Source: Arachnia propionica (GTDB lineage Bacteria > Actinomycetota > Actinomycetes > Propionibacteriales > Propionibacteriaceae). Taken from it: a stretch of DNA of 64,000 nucleotides. Under the pieces are notes generated by a model, which saw only the letters and a program-made list of their open reading frames with translations, had not been told where the DNA came from and ran no database searches. This document shows, one piece after another, positions 54,683 to 63,968 of the stretch. Position 1 is the first letter of the stretch; every line of letters starts with the position of its first letter. The position numbers and the translations under genes are program-made. The DNA is taken from assembly GCF_037055325.1 (NCBI RefSeq), contig NZ_CP146373.1:2604001-2668000 (forward strand), given 5' to 3'.

Positions 54683-57085
54683 GTGGCTCTGGTCGGGCTC
54701 GTCGTCGTCTCCCACTCCCGCCCGCTCGCCGAGGCCGCGGTGGAGTTGTCGTTGCAGATGGTGCACGGACCACGACCGGAGATCGTGATCGCCGCCGGAA
54801 CCCCTGACGGCAGGTTCGGCACGGACGCCACACAGGTGGCGGACGCGATCCGGGCCGCCGACCTGGGCGCTGGTGTGGTGGTTCTGACGGACCTGGGCTC
54901 CGCGGTATTGAGCGCCGAATTCGCCCTGGACCTGGTCCAGGACGCGAACGCGATCCTGGTCGCGGCCCCGTTCGTCGAGGGCCTATTGGCCGCGACGGTA
55001 CGTTCCGCAATGGGCGGCACCATGGAGGAGGTCGCCGACGAAGCCCAGGCCGCGCTCACCCCGAAACTGACCGCGCTGGGGCCAGACCCCTGCGAACTTG
55101 ACGAAACCGCGGAAGAAACCGGCGAGCTGCTGTGGCTGACCGACGCGGAGAATCACATCACACTCCACAACGCGTCCGGTCTGCACGCCCGGCCTGCCGC
55201 CCTGCTGGTCGCCAAGGCCCGGGAGTTCGACGCCGAGGTGCGGCTGCGCTGCCACGGCTTGGAGGGAGGGGCTACCTCACCGATCGCCCTGGCAACCCTG
55301 AACGCCCGGCAGGGCGACGATGTGTGGATCGGGGCGCGCGGCCCACAGGCCGCCGAGGCCGTGGCGGCCCTGACCTCCCTGATCGCCGATGGTTTCGGGG
55401 AACCGTCGAGGAGCCCGAAAACGACTGCCGTGACACCGACCGGTCCGTTGGGAGTCAGTCCGGGACGTGTCGTGGGCATTGCCCGGCTGATGGCACCCCC
55501 ACTGGTCGATCCCCCGGTGGAGGCTCGGGTGCGGACCTCGCAGCTGTCCGGAGAGAAGAAACGCCTGGAGACCGCGCTGGAGGAGGTCGCCGCCGACTAC
55601 GAGGCGCGCGCCGACGCATCCGGGGACGATGCGGCCCAGATCATGCGGACTACCGCCACCTTGACCCGGGATCCCGAGTTGCTCCGGTCAGCGCAAGCCC
55701 TCATCGACGCCCTGCGCCTGGGCGCTGCGACGGCGGTGTGGCGCACCGCCAACGACATCGTGGAGCGGCTGCACACAGCAGGCGGTCTCCTCGCGGAACG
55801 CACCACCGACATCACCGACATCCGCGACCGCATCATCTGCCGCCTGACGGGATGTCCCATGCCCGGAATCCCGGAGTCCGAAGATCCCTTCGTGTTGGTT
55901 GCCCACGACCTGGCGCCTTCCGACACCGCTTCCTTGGATCGGGAGCGTTGCCTGGGCATCGTCACCGTGGAAGGTGGCCCCACCGCTCACACCTCAGTCC
56001 TGGCACGCAGCATGGGTATCCCCGCCGTCGTGGGTTTCGGCGATGCCCTCTCGATTCCCGACGGAGCCGAGGTGCTGGTGGACGGCACCTCGGGCGAGGT
56101 GATCGTCTCCCCGGACGAAACCCAGCGCGCCGGCGCATGCACCACTCCCAGCCCCCTGGAGCCGTTGAGCGCCCCTGGCGCGACCCGCGACGGCGTTCCC
56201 GTACCGTTGCTGGCCAACGTGGGCTCCGTCGCCGAGGCCCGGGCCGCGGTGAAGGCAGGAGCAGAAGGGATCGGGCTTTTCCGCACCGAAATCTGCTTCC
56301 TCGACGCCGCTGTGGAACCGGATCTCGAACAGCAGTTCACCACCTATCGCGACGCCCTGGCACAGTTCTCGGGACGTCGCGTGGTGGTGCGCACCCTGGA
56401 CGCGGGCAGCGACAAACCAATGCCTTTTCTCACCATTCCCGGCGAGGAGAACCCCGCGCTGGGGGTGCGCGGCTACCGCACCGCGATCCGTTCCCCCGGG
56501 GTGCTCACTCGGCAACTCGAGGCCATCGCCCGGGCCGCGCGGGTGAGCGAAACCGAGGTCTGGGTGATGGCGCCGATGATCTCCACCCCGACCGAGGCCG
56601 CGGAATTCGCAGAGCTGGCCCACGCCGCCGGGTTGGAGCGGGTCGGGGTGATGGTGGAGATTCCTTCAGCCGCGCTCCAGGCGGAGGAGATCCTCACCAC
56701 TGTGGACTTCGTCAGCATCGGAACCAACGACCTCGCCCAGTACACGATGGCCACCGACCGCCAGGCAACGGGCCTGGGCGACCTCCAGGACCTGTGGCAG
56801 CCCGCCGTGCTGAGGCTGCTGCACATGGTTGGCGACGCGGGAAGGCGCGCGGGCAAACCGGTCGGCGTCTGCGGGGAGGCCGCAGCCGACCCCGCGCTGG
56901 CAGCTGTGCTGGTCGGGCTCGGGGTGACGTCGCTGTCCATGGCCCTGCGCGCGCTGGAGCCGGTGCGCCGCGCGCTGGCCCGGGTCACCATCGAGGACTG
57001 CCGACGGGCAGCCGAAGCGGCACTCATGTCCAGCGATCCCGCAGCAGCCAGCGCAGAGGTGTCCCGTCTCCTCGCAATGAGGTGA
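54683..57085 (+). CDS. dhaM: DhaM-HPr-Enzyme I fusion, PTS phosphotransfer protein for dihydroxyacetone kinase
   Basis: 800 residues from a GTG. Order: DhaM/EIIA domain (1-130, His9 in VVSHSRPLAE), HPr domain (about 155-240, phospho-His in NASGLHARPAAL), enzyme I (about 250-800) with phospho-His in GGPTAHTSVLARSMG, PEP-binding LFRTEICFLD, and C-terminal Cys in VCGEAAADP. In E. coli DhaM the enzyme I part is truncated; here it looks complete, so the protein could take phosphate straight from PEP without separate EI/HPr. Four bp from dhaL. Confidence 0.93.
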   Translation: MALVGLVVVSHSRPLAEAAVELSLQMVHGPRPEIVIAAGTPDGRFGTDATQVADAIRAADLGAGVVVLTDLGSAVLSAEFALDLVQDANAILVAAPFVEGLLAATVRSAMGGTMEEVADEAQAALTPKLTALGPDPCELDETAEETGELLWLTDAENHITLHNASGLHARPAALLVAKAREFDAEVRLRCHGLEGGATSPIALATLNARQGDDVWIGARGPQAAEAVAALTSLIADGFGEPSRSPKTTAVTPTGPLGVSPGRVVGIARLMAPPLVDPPVEARVRTSQLSGEKKRLETALEEVAADYEARADASGDDAAQIMRTTATLTRDPELLRSAQALIDALRLGAATAVWRTANDIVERLHTAGGLLAERTTDITDIRDRIICRLTGCPMPGIPESEDPFVLVAHDLAPSDTASLDRERCLGIVTVEGGPTAHTSVLARSMGIPAVVGFGDALSIPDGAEVLVDGTSGEVIVSPDETQRAGACTTPSPLEPLSAPGATRDGVPVPLLANVGSVAEARAAVKAGAEGIGLFRTEICFLDAAVEPDLEQQFTTYRDALAQFSGRRVVVRTLDAGSDKPMPFLTIPGEENPALGVRGYRTAIRSPGVLTRQLEAIARAARVSETEVWVMAPMISTPTEAAEFAELAHAAGLERVGVMVEIPSAALQAEEILTTVDFVSIGTNDLAQYTMATDRQATGLGDLQDLWQPAVLRLLHMVGDAGRRAGKPVGVCGEAAADPALAAVLVGLGVTSLSMALRALEPVRRALARVTIEDCRRAAEAALMSSDPAAASAEVSRLLAMR

Positions 57086-57165
57086 CACATTCGGGGTTAA
57101 CGACGAAGCCTCCACCCATGTCATACTATTTGCAGTCGCAAACAATCCGGACTGAAGGAAACCCC

Positions 57166-58530
57166 ATGAGCCGCCGTCTCTCCACCATCGTGGCCACCTC
57201 CCTTGCTGCCCTCAGCCTCGGTCTGAGCGCCTGCTCAAGCACCATTCCCGCCAACCCTTCACCCGCCGACACCGTCGCTCCAGGACTGACGCAGTCAACC
57301 GGGGACGCACCGGGAGGCAATTCCGATCTCGCCTCCAAGCTCCTGGTCGGCCAGGTAGCGGGCGTCACCCTCGCCCAGGTGCAGGTTCACGAGGACGCCA
57401 CCAGCCCGTTCCCGGACCTGGAGAACCCCTACTACGACAGCGATGTGGACCACAAGATCGAGCCCGCCGGCTGCGAGGCCACCGGCATCGAGCAGCTCCT
57501 CGTGGGATCCGAAGGGAAGACCGAGAACGAGGGCATCCGGGTCGCGCTGGGCACTGGCACTTCCTCCCCCCGGAAGCACAAGGACTACGCGAACAAGTGC
57601 GCCGAGATCACCAACCACCTCACCGAAACCCCCACCCAGGACAGCATCCAGACGCAGCAGATTCCCGCCATTGACGGCGTCATCGATGTCGTCGCGACGA
57701 AAACCCAGCACGGCTTCGTCGGCACGGAGGGGGACGCAGGCTTCTCCACCTACCTGATCACCGGAAACGTCGGCAACATCAACATCACAGTCCAGACATA
57801 CCCATCCCAAACAGACACCTCCACGGGCAAGGAAGCATCCCTCGACACAGCCGTGAAGATCTTCGAAGCCCAGGTCAAGAAGCTCACTGGCTCCTCCGAC
57901 TCCACCGAGGGTTCCACCGCTCCTGCCCCCCAGAAGCCGCCTGCATCCTCGCAGGAGAGCAGCGCTCCCTCCCAGAACACCTCGAACCAGGATCTGTCCT
58001 CGAAACTCATCAACGGTTCCGTGGCCGGTTTCTCCTTGGCACCGATGGAATCCCCCAGCCCGCTCGCGGCAATCTCCAATTCCTTCTACGAGGCCATGGA
58101 GCACAACATCAACCCCGATGGATGCGACCAGACCGGCCTCGACAACCTCACCGCAGGAACCGAAGGCTCCCACGGCCCCGTACACGCCAGGGTCGCGTTG
58201 GGGACCGACACCTCCTCTCCCCAGAAGCACAAGCAGTACGCGCAGAAGTGCTCCACGATCACCGGAACCGTCAACGGGGAAGCCATCTTCGAGTCCGTCA
58301 CGCTGGAGGAAGCCCCCGTGGTTAACGGCGCCACCAACATTGTGGCGACCTCGATGAGCGGCAGCACCCCCAACACCAATGAGGTCGGCCCCAAGTCCTA
58401 CCTGATCACCGGAAACGTCGGCAACATCAACGTCGTGGTCCACCTGTTCCCGATCGAGGACGGCCAGGATGCCTCCTTCACGGACGCCGTGGCGCTCTTC
58501 AAGGCCCAGGTCGAGAAGCTCAACAGCTGA
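57166..58530 (+). CDS. Lipoprotein with two copies of an unnamed ~190-residue domain
   Basis: 454 residues from the ATG at 57166 after GAAGGAA. Lipobox LSAC with Cys near 24. Domain one about 50-245, Ser/Pro/Gln linker 246-280, domain two about 280-454. Each copy has LxxxVAG(V/F)(T/S)L near its start, a GC..TG(I/L) Cys, an HK.YA.KC Cys (likely disulphide), TYLITGNVGNIN or SYLITGNVGNIN, and a final F(E/K)AQV(K/E)KL. First of four paralogous genes. Function unknown; resembles actinobacterial sensor-type lipoproteins only in general form. Confidence 0.85.
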   Translation: MSRRLSTIVATSLAALSLGLSACSSTIPANPSPADTVAPGLTQSTGDAPGGNSDLASKLLVGQVAGVTLAQVQVHEDATSPFPDLENPYYDSDVDHKIEPAGCEATGIEQLLVGSEGKTENEGIRVALGTGTSSPRKHKDYANKCAEITNHLTETPTQDSIQTQQIPAIDGVIDVVATKTQHGFVGTEGDAGFSTYLITGNVGNINITVQTYPSQTDTSTGKEASLDTAVKIFEAQVKKLTGSSDSTEGSTAPAPQKPPASSQESSAPSQNTSNQDLSSKLINGSVAGFSLAPMESPSPLAAISNSFYEAMEHNINPDGCDQTGLDNLTAGTEGSHGPVHARVALGTDTSSPQKHKQYAQKCSTITGTVNGEAIFESVTLEEAPVVNGATNIVATSMSGSTPNTNEVGPKSYLITGNVGNINVVVHLFPIEDGQDASFTDAVALFKAQVEKLNS

Positions 58531-58553
58531 GAGCTGACCCCGGCCCCAACCCC

Positions 58554-58595
58554 GAGGACGACCTGCGGACGCGCACACTTCCGCAGGTCGTCCTC
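58554..58595 (+). terminator. Strong hairpin terminator after the two-domain lipoprotein gene
   Basis: A perfect 16-bp stem (58554-58569 with 58580-58595; GAGGACGACCTGCGGA side) and 10-base loop, 24 bp after the stop codon. No long T run follows, as is common at high GC. Confidence 0.8.
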
Positions 58596-58669
58596 TGCGT
58601 CTCCCGGGACCGGATGACCCGCCGGAATGCGATGATGCCCACACCCTTTCCCTTCGCAAGGAGGACCCA

Positions 58670-59410
58670 ATGCTCCGTCGCATGTACGCTGTCGCAATCG
58701 CCGTGCTGACGGCCCTGGTTCTGGGATCCTGCGCGGGGGCGTCATCCACTGACCAGCAGACAACACCTCCCCACCAGGACTCCAACGCCTCACACACCAC
58801 CGGAAGCCCCGGGGCGGCCGCATCCCCGAGCGCCACCGATGTGTCCCCGTCGTCCGGTTCCGCCCTGTCCGCGAAGCTCCTGACCGGCCCAGTCGCCGGG
58901 GTCACTCTCCAAGAAATCGACCGAATCGAGCTTCCACACGACATAGGAAGCGTCTTCGGGCACTGCGGGGACTGCGAGATCGATCCCCCTGAGTGCCTCA
59001 CGACCGGCCTCAGTTCTCCCGATGCGGCCTCCCAGACAGACGGTGACGCCATGGCCACCACCGTCATGCTGGGCTCCGCCACCTCCTCCCCCGGGAAACA
59101 CAGGGAATACGCACAACGCTGCCCTTCCGCCAGCGGGACCGCCAGTTCGGTGCCCTTCACCATGAATGTGAAGCTGCTGCCGGAGCCTGACATTGCAGGC
59201 GTCAGTGACATCGTCGTGACGGCGAGCATCTGGCACCACGAAGACGAGACAGCACCCGCGAACGAACCATGGCTGATCGTCGTCAGCGGCAATGTCGGCG
59301 ACATCAACGTCGTGGTTCGTACACGTTCGGCATCAGATGACCAGGACTCCCCGTCCGCCGACGTCGCAACGGAGATCTTCAAGGCCCAGGTCGAGAAACT
59401 CAGCGGCTGA
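58670..59410 (+). CDS. Lipoprotein, paralogue 2 of the array
   Basis: 246 residues. Signal with lipobox LGSC (Cys about 21), Ser/Thr-rich linker to about 60, then one domain: KLLTGPVAGVTLQEI, CLTTGL, GKHREYAQRC, IVVSGNVGDINVVV and IFKAQVEKLSG. The most diverged copy in the first half, where CGDCEIDPPEC adds extra Cys residues. Preceded by GCAAGGAGG. Confidence 0.83.
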   Translation: MLRRMYAVAIAVLTALVLGSCAGASSTDQQTTPPHQDSNASHTTGSPGAAASPSATDVSPSSGSALSAKLLTGPVAGVTLQEIDRIELPHDIGSVFGHCGDCEIDPPECLTTGLSSPDAASQTDGDAMATTVMLGSATSSPGKHREYAQRCPSASGTASSVPFTMNVKLLPEPDIAGVSDIVVTASIWHHEDETAPANEPWLIVVSGNVGDINVVVRTRSASDDQDSPSADVATEIFKAQVEKLSG

Positions 59411-59522
59411 CCCCATGGCCCTGCCCTGTCCCGGCGCGACCCGCCCGGGGCAGGTCGTGGAGGCATCATGGCCCATCGACGTGACAGGATGGTCGCACAT
59501 GCAAATGCCCCAAGGAGTCCCC

Positions 59523-60302
59523 ATGCCCCGTCTCCTCCCCGCGATCGCAGCAACCTCCGCAGCAGCCATCCTCGTCGGTCTGAGCGCCTGCTCGAGTACC
59601 GCGCCTGCCGGCCCCGCCTCCAGCACCCAGCAGTCGACGCCCCAGGAACCGAAGACGTCCGCTCCGGCCACTGACTCCCCACTGGTCACGGCCTCCGCGG
59701 ATCCCACGGCTTCCCCCGAATCCTCCTCCCACGAGGACGGGTCGTTTCCAGCCTCAAAGATCCTGACCGGGTCCGTGGCCGGTTTCACCCTCGAGAAGGT
59801 AGAGGAGACCAACTCCGAGCCGCTCACGCAACTGTCACATCCCTACTACTTCGAGGAGCATCAGCTCGACCCAGCCGCATGTGATGCGACCGGCATCGAG
59901 AGCCTCGTCGTGGGCTCCCATGCGCAGACCGAACACGAGATCGTCACGGTCGCGCTGGGCAGCGACGTCATGTCCCCCGAGAGGCACCAGACGTACGCGA
60001 AGAAATGCGCCGAGGTCAATGGCACCATCGACGGTTATCCCGTGCTGCTGAACATCGAGAAACAGAAGATCCCCCACATCGAGGGCGCCGGCGATGTCGT
60101 CGCCACGATGACCGACCACGGCGTCCCGAATTCGGAAGGGGACGCCGGTTACAAGTCCTACGTGATCACCGGAAACGTCGGCAACACCAACATCGTGGCC
60201 TACACGACCACCACATTCGACGGCAACGGTGCCGGCGTGGAGGCCTCCTTCGACACCGTCGTGGCGATTTTCAAGGCCCAAGTGGACAAACTCAGGAGTT
60301 AA
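59523..60302 (+). CDS. Lipoprotein, paralogue 3 of the array
   Basis: 259 residues from the ATG at 59523 after AAGGAG; the upstream open frame is ignored because the signal peptide starts here (MPRLLPAIAATSAAAILVGL, lipobox LSAC). Linker rich in Ser/Thr/Pro to about 75, then the array domain with ILTGSVAGFTLEKV, ACDATGIESLVVG, HQTYAKKC, VITGNVGNTNIV and IFKAQVDKL. Sits on the cell surface, attached to the membrane. Confidence 0.84.
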   Translation: MPRLLPAIAATSAAAILVGLSACSSTAPAGPASSTQQSTPQEPKTSAPATDSPLVTASADPTASPESSSHEDGSFPASKILTGSVAGFTLEKVEETNSEPLTQLSHPYYFEEHQLDPAACDATGIESLVVGSHAQTEHEIVTVALGSDVMSPERHQTYAKKCAEVNGTIDGYPVLLNIEKQKIPHIEGAGDVVATMTDHGVPNSEGDAGYKSYVITGNVGNTNIVAYTTTTFDGNGAGVEASFDTVVAIFKAQVDKLRS

Positions 60303-60355
60303 CCCTGGAACAATGACACCTTGACCCAGTTGTCACACCCATCGGAGGACTGTTC

Positions 60356-61069
60356 ATGTTCCGTCGTTTCCCCCACATCGCAGTCGCCTCACTGGCCGCC
60401 CTCACCATCGGCTTGAGCGCATGCTCCAACACCACACCCACAGCATCCCCGTCCGCGAATCAGCAGACGACCTCGCGGACATCCCCCGCGGCGACGAATC
60501 CCGAGAGCACTGCCGATACCGCACAGAAAACAGCCGATCCCGATCTGGCCTCCAAGATCCTGACCGGTGAGGTCGCGGGGGTGACTCTCAAGGAGATGCC
60601 CGAGATCCCGGACCTGGACAGCGCTCTCAAGGGTGCCGATGTCCAGGTCGAACCCGACGGCTGCCTCAACACGGGTATCACGCAACTCGTGGCGGGCGCC
60701 ACGTCGGTCACCCAGACCGGGGTCGTGTCGCTCCTGCTGAGCTCCGATTCCGCAGTCCCCGGCAAGTACAAGGAATATGCGCAGAAGTGCGCCTCGGCCA
60801 GCGGAACCGTGGCTGGAAGCCCCGTCAAGCAGAGCATCGAGAAGCAGCAGGCACCCGCCGTCGAGGGCGTGAACGACCTCGTCGCAGTGATAGTCACATC
60901 CGATTCCACCGTCAATGGCAAACCGTTGAACACCAAGGCCTACCTGCTGATCGGCAGCATCAATGGCAACACTGTCATTGCCCAGTTGCTGAACCTCAAC
61001 GGCGGGGATCCCTCCACGGAAACTGTCACAGAAATTTTCAAGGCCCAGGTCGAGAAACTCAAGGGCTGA
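60356..61069 (+). CDS. Lipoprotein, paralogue 4 of the array
   Basis: 237 residues (MFRRFPHIAVASLAALTIGL, lipobox LSAC). One array domain: ASKILTGEVAGVTLKEM, CLNTGITQLVAG, GKYKEYAQKC, LIGSINGNTVIA and IFKAQVEKLKG. Preceded by GGAGGA. The next hairpin (61083-61111) probably ends its transcript. Confidence 0.84.
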   Translation: MFRRFPHIAVASLAALTIGLSACSNTTPTASPSANQQTTSRTSPAATNPESTADTAQKTADPDLASKILTGEVAGVTLKEMPEIPDLDSALKGADVQVEPDGCLNTGITQLVAGATSVTQTGVVSLLLSSDSAVPGKYKEYAQKCASASGTVAGSPVKQSIEKQQAPAVEGVNDLVAVIVTSDSTVNGKPLNTKAYLLIGSINGNTVIAQLLNLNGGDPSTETVTEIFKAQVEKLKG

Positions 61070-61082
61070 TTCCTCCTCTTCC

Positions 61083-61111
61083 CGGCCCCGGGCGCGAGCC
61101 GCCCGGGGCCG
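61083..61111 (+). terminator. GC-rich hairpin terminator
   Basis: A perfect 12-bp stem, CGGCCCCGGGCG (61083-61094) with its complement at 61100-61111 and a 5-base loop. Follows the last lipoprotein stop by 13 bp and precedes typA. Confidence 0.8.
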
Positions 61112-61186
61112 TCTCATGCCAAGGACACGGGTTTCCGGGGCGTACACTGTCCCGCGGCCCTGCCACCAACCCTTCGAGGAGCCCGC

Positions 61187-63037
61187 ATGCCCATCCGTCA
61201 TGACCTGCGCAACGTGGCGATCGTCGCCCACGTCGATCACGGGAAGACGACGCTCGTTGACGCCATGCTGTGGCAGTCGGGCGCCTTCCGGGAGGGCGCC
61301 GACGTCAACAAACGGGTCATGGATTCCATGGACCTGGAACGCGAGAAGGGCATCACGATCCTGGCGAAGAACACCGCCGTGCGACACCGGATGTCCGACG
61401 GTCGGGATGTGACCATCAACATCATCGACACTCCCGGCCACGCTGACTTCGGCGGCGAGGTGGAACGGGGCCTGGAGATGGTCGACGGCGTGGTGCTGCT
61501 GGTCGACGCCTCCGAGGGTCCGCTGCCGCAGACCCGGTTCGTGCTGCGCAAGGCCCTGGCGAAGAAGCTGCCGCTGATCGTCGTGGTCAACAAGGTGGAT
61601 CGTTCCGACACCCGGATCTCCGCGGTGGTGGAGGAGACCTACGACCTGTTCATGGACCTGCTCGACGACGACGCCTCCGACGCGCTGGACTTCCCGATCG
61701 TCTACGCCTCCGCGAAAGCGGGGCGCGCATCCCTGAACCAGCCCGCCGACTCCGAGATGCCGGACTCACCGAACCTGGAACCACTGTTCGAGACGATCCT
61801 GGAACACGTACCCGCCCCCTCCTACGAGGAGGGCGCTACCCTCCAGGCACACGTGACGAACCTGGATGCCTCCCCCTACCTGGGCAGGCTGGCGCTGTGC
61901 CGAGTGGTGGCGGGTGAGCTGAAACGCGGCCAGCAGGTGGCGTGGTGCCGTCATGACGGCAGCGTCCAGGACGTGAAACTCACCGAACTGCTGGTCACCG
62001 AGGCCCTGGAGCGCGTCCCGGCAGAGTCCGCCGGTCCCGGCGACATCGTCGCCATCGCGGGCATCCCGGAGATCACCATCGGAGAGACCCTCTCTGATCC
62101 GAACGACCCGAAACCGCTGCCGCTGATCCACGTCGACGAGCCGTCGATCTCCATGACCATCGGCATCAACACTTCCCCGCTGGCGGGCAGGTCGGGCAAG
62201 CACCTGACTGCTCGGCTGGTGAAGGCGCGGCTGGAGCAGGAGCTGATCGGCAACGTCTCGATCCGGGTGAAACCGACCGACCGTCCCGACACCTGGGAGG
62301 TGCAGGGCCGCGGTGAGCTGCAGCTGGCGGTGCTGGTGGAGATGATGCGGCGCGAGGGTTTCGAACTGACCGTGGGCAAACCGCAGGTGGTGACGAAGGT
62401 CATCGACGGGAAGGTGCACGAACCGATCGAACGCCTCACCGTGGATGCCCCCGAGGAGTTCGTTGGCGTAACCACCCAGCTGATGGGGTTGCGTCGCGGT
62501 CGCATGGAGCAGATGGTCAACCACGGCACCGGCTGGGTGCGCATGGAATTCCTGGTGCCGGCGCGCGGCCTGATCGGGTTCCGCACCGAGTTCCTGACTG
62601 AAACCCGCGGGACCGGGATCATGAACCACGTCGCGGAGGGCTACGAACCGTGGGCCGGGGACTTCCGCACACGCCCGACGAGTTCCCTGGTGGCCGACCG
62701 CACCGGCGTGGTCACCTCCTACGCGCTGTTCAACCTGCAGGAGCGGGGCACTTTGTTCGTCGGCCCGGGGGCCGAGGTGTACGAAGGCATGATCGTCGGC
62801 GAGAATCCTCGCCCCGACGACATGGACGTCAACCCCACCAAGGAGAAGAAGCTCACCAACGTGCGTTCCTCCACCGGCGAGGAACTGGAGCGCCTCATCC
62901 CGCCGCGCCTGATGTCGATGGAACAGCAACTCGAATTCTGCGCCGCCGACGAATGCCTGGAGGTCACCCCCGCGGTGGTGAGGATCCGCAAGGTGGTGCT
63001 GGGCCAGAAGGACCGAGCCCGCCTGAAACGCAGCTGA
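61187..63037 (+). CDS. typA: Ribosome-associated GTPase TypA/BipA
   Basis: Translational GTPase binding the 70S ribosome and needed under stress or cold. 616 residues, normal length. G1 AHVDHGKTTLVD (about 15-26), effector EREKGITILAKN, G3 DTPGHADFGGEVER, G4 NKVDR; domains II-III-V follow, and the C-terminal TypA-specific region carries DDMDVNPTKEKKLTN. Monocistronic between a terminator and a convergent gene. Confidence 0.95.
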   Translation: MPIRHDLRNVAIVAHVDHGKTTLVDAMLWQSGAFREGADVNKRVMDSMDLEREKGITILAKNTAVRHRMSDGRDVTINIIDTPGHADFGGEVERGLEMVDGVVLLVDASEGPLPQTRFVLRKALAKKLPLIVVVNKVDRSDTRISAVVEETYDLFMDLLDDDASDALDFPIVYASAKAGRASLNQPADSEMPDSPNLEPLFETILEHVPAPSYEEGATLQAHVTNLDASPYLGRLALCRVVAGELKRGQQVAWCRHDGSVQDVKLTELLVTEALERVPAESAGPGDIVAIAGIPEITIGETLSDPNDPKPLPLIHVDEPSISMTIGINTSPLAGRSGKHLTARLVKARLEQELIGNVSIRVKPTDRPDTWEVQGRGELQLAVLVEMMRREGFELTVGKPQVVTKVIDGKVHEPIERLTVDAPEEFVGVTTQLMGLRRGRMEQMVNHGTGWVRMEFLVPARGLIGFRTEFLTETRGTGIMNHVAEGYEPWAGDFRTRPTSSLVADRTGVVTSYALFNLQERGTLFVGPGAEVYEGMIVGENPRPDDMDVNPTKEKKLTNVRSSTGEELERLIPPRLMSMEQQLEFCAADECLEVTPAVVRIRKVVLGQKDRARLKRS

Positions 63038-63074
63038 CGCGTCTCTTCTCGAAGCCGGTTGAACCGCGCCGAGC

Positions 63075-63968
63075 TCAGTCCCGGGGTTTCAGCAGGTCGA
63101 CCACAGAGGCCACGACCTTGAGCCTGGTCTCGACGTTGGCCCCAGCCGGGGCCTTGACCCTTGCACCCAGGTAGGCAACCCGGTCGCCGGCGCTGGAGAC
63201 GCAGTCGGTCACACGCTGCGGGGTCATCAGCGAGGTCGGCTCGTCGATGGACAGAGGAAGGTGAAGATCCGTCCACGCCCTTCCCCAGCGGGTGTCGATG
63301 GCCGCAACACCGGAGAACACCAGGCCGCGCAGCCGTCCGGCCTCGGCGAGGATCTCGACGTGTTGGCGGGGGCGGTCGGGATTCTGCCATTCGAGGGCGG
63401 AACTGCCCCAGCTGATCGCGAATCCACAGTCATCGGCGACAGCAAGTTCGGTGATGAGGCTGAGGAATCTCTTGTCTCCGGGAAAGATCGGCGAGTAGGC
63501 GTCGCAGTGCTCGATCACAATCTCCGCCCGGAACCTGTCGTCGACCTCCAGGTCGGCGAGGGAACGATGGAAGGCGTCAGCAGATGCCCTCATCCCCGGG
63601 GCCGAATGGACGTGAACGAACGAGACGGTTTCTTCCCCGGTCAGCTGGTTCAGATCCTCAGCTGCCTGCCGCACCTCGGTGATCCACTCGACGGCGGCCC
63701 GCCTCCCCTGGTCGTCGGTGGAGGCCAGTCCGAAGGCAGGATCATCGGCGAGGCGTCTCACCGTGCCGGGAAGGGCCGTGACGACGCCATGCCGAAATCG
63801 GCCACGGACTTGGGTTGCAAACCAAGCCGGATCCTCATGAATGGAATCCGCATAGGGAATCTCGAGCGCCGTCGCAAGATCTCGCTCCGCCAGTCCCGCG
63901 TAGAAACTCTCCTGATCGCCCCGTTCACGCGGCATTGTGGCATGGGCACTGACGATGATTTCCGGCAT
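63075..63968 (-). CDS. DUF4862-family protein (TIM-barrel-like)
   Basis: 297 residues, begins MPEIIVSAHATMPRERGD. Family features: LEIPYADSIH, LPGTVRRLADDPAFGLASTDDQGRRAA, VHVHSAPG, VIEHCDAY and FAISWGSSALEW, consistent with a xylose-isomerase/TIM-type barrel with conserved His/Glu. Enzymatic role unknown, perhaps sugar metabolism. Convergent with typA (38-bp gap). Confidence 0.8.
   Translation of the reverse strand: MPEIIVSAHATMPRERGDQESFYAGLAERDLATALEIPYADSIHEDPAWFATQVRGRFRHGVVTALPGTVRRLADDPAFGLASTDDQGRRAAVEWITEVRQAAEDLNQLTGEETVSFVHVHSAPGMRASADAFHRSLADLEVDDRFRAEIVIEHCDAYSPIFPGDKRFLSLITELAVADDCGFAISWGSSALEWQNPDRPRQHVEILAEAGRLRGLVFSGVAAIDTRWGRAWTDLHLPLSIDEPTSLMTPQRVTDCVSSAGDRVAYLGARVKAPAGANVETRLKVVASVVDLLKPRD

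Noticed and set aside
55132-57165. Upstream extension of the first lipoprotein frame
   Set aside because: Runs in another frame through the dhaM-PTS gene; the lipobox signal peptide fixes the start at 57166.
59411-59470. Hairpin after the second lipoprotein gene
   Set aside because: Arms (CCTGCCC / GGGGCAGG) pair only with bulges; too weak to call a terminator.
57295-59682. 795-codon minus-strand frame
   Set aside because: Antisense to the lipoprotein array, low-complexity Gly/Val/Ser-rich; the plus-strand genes have signal peptides and conserved repeats.
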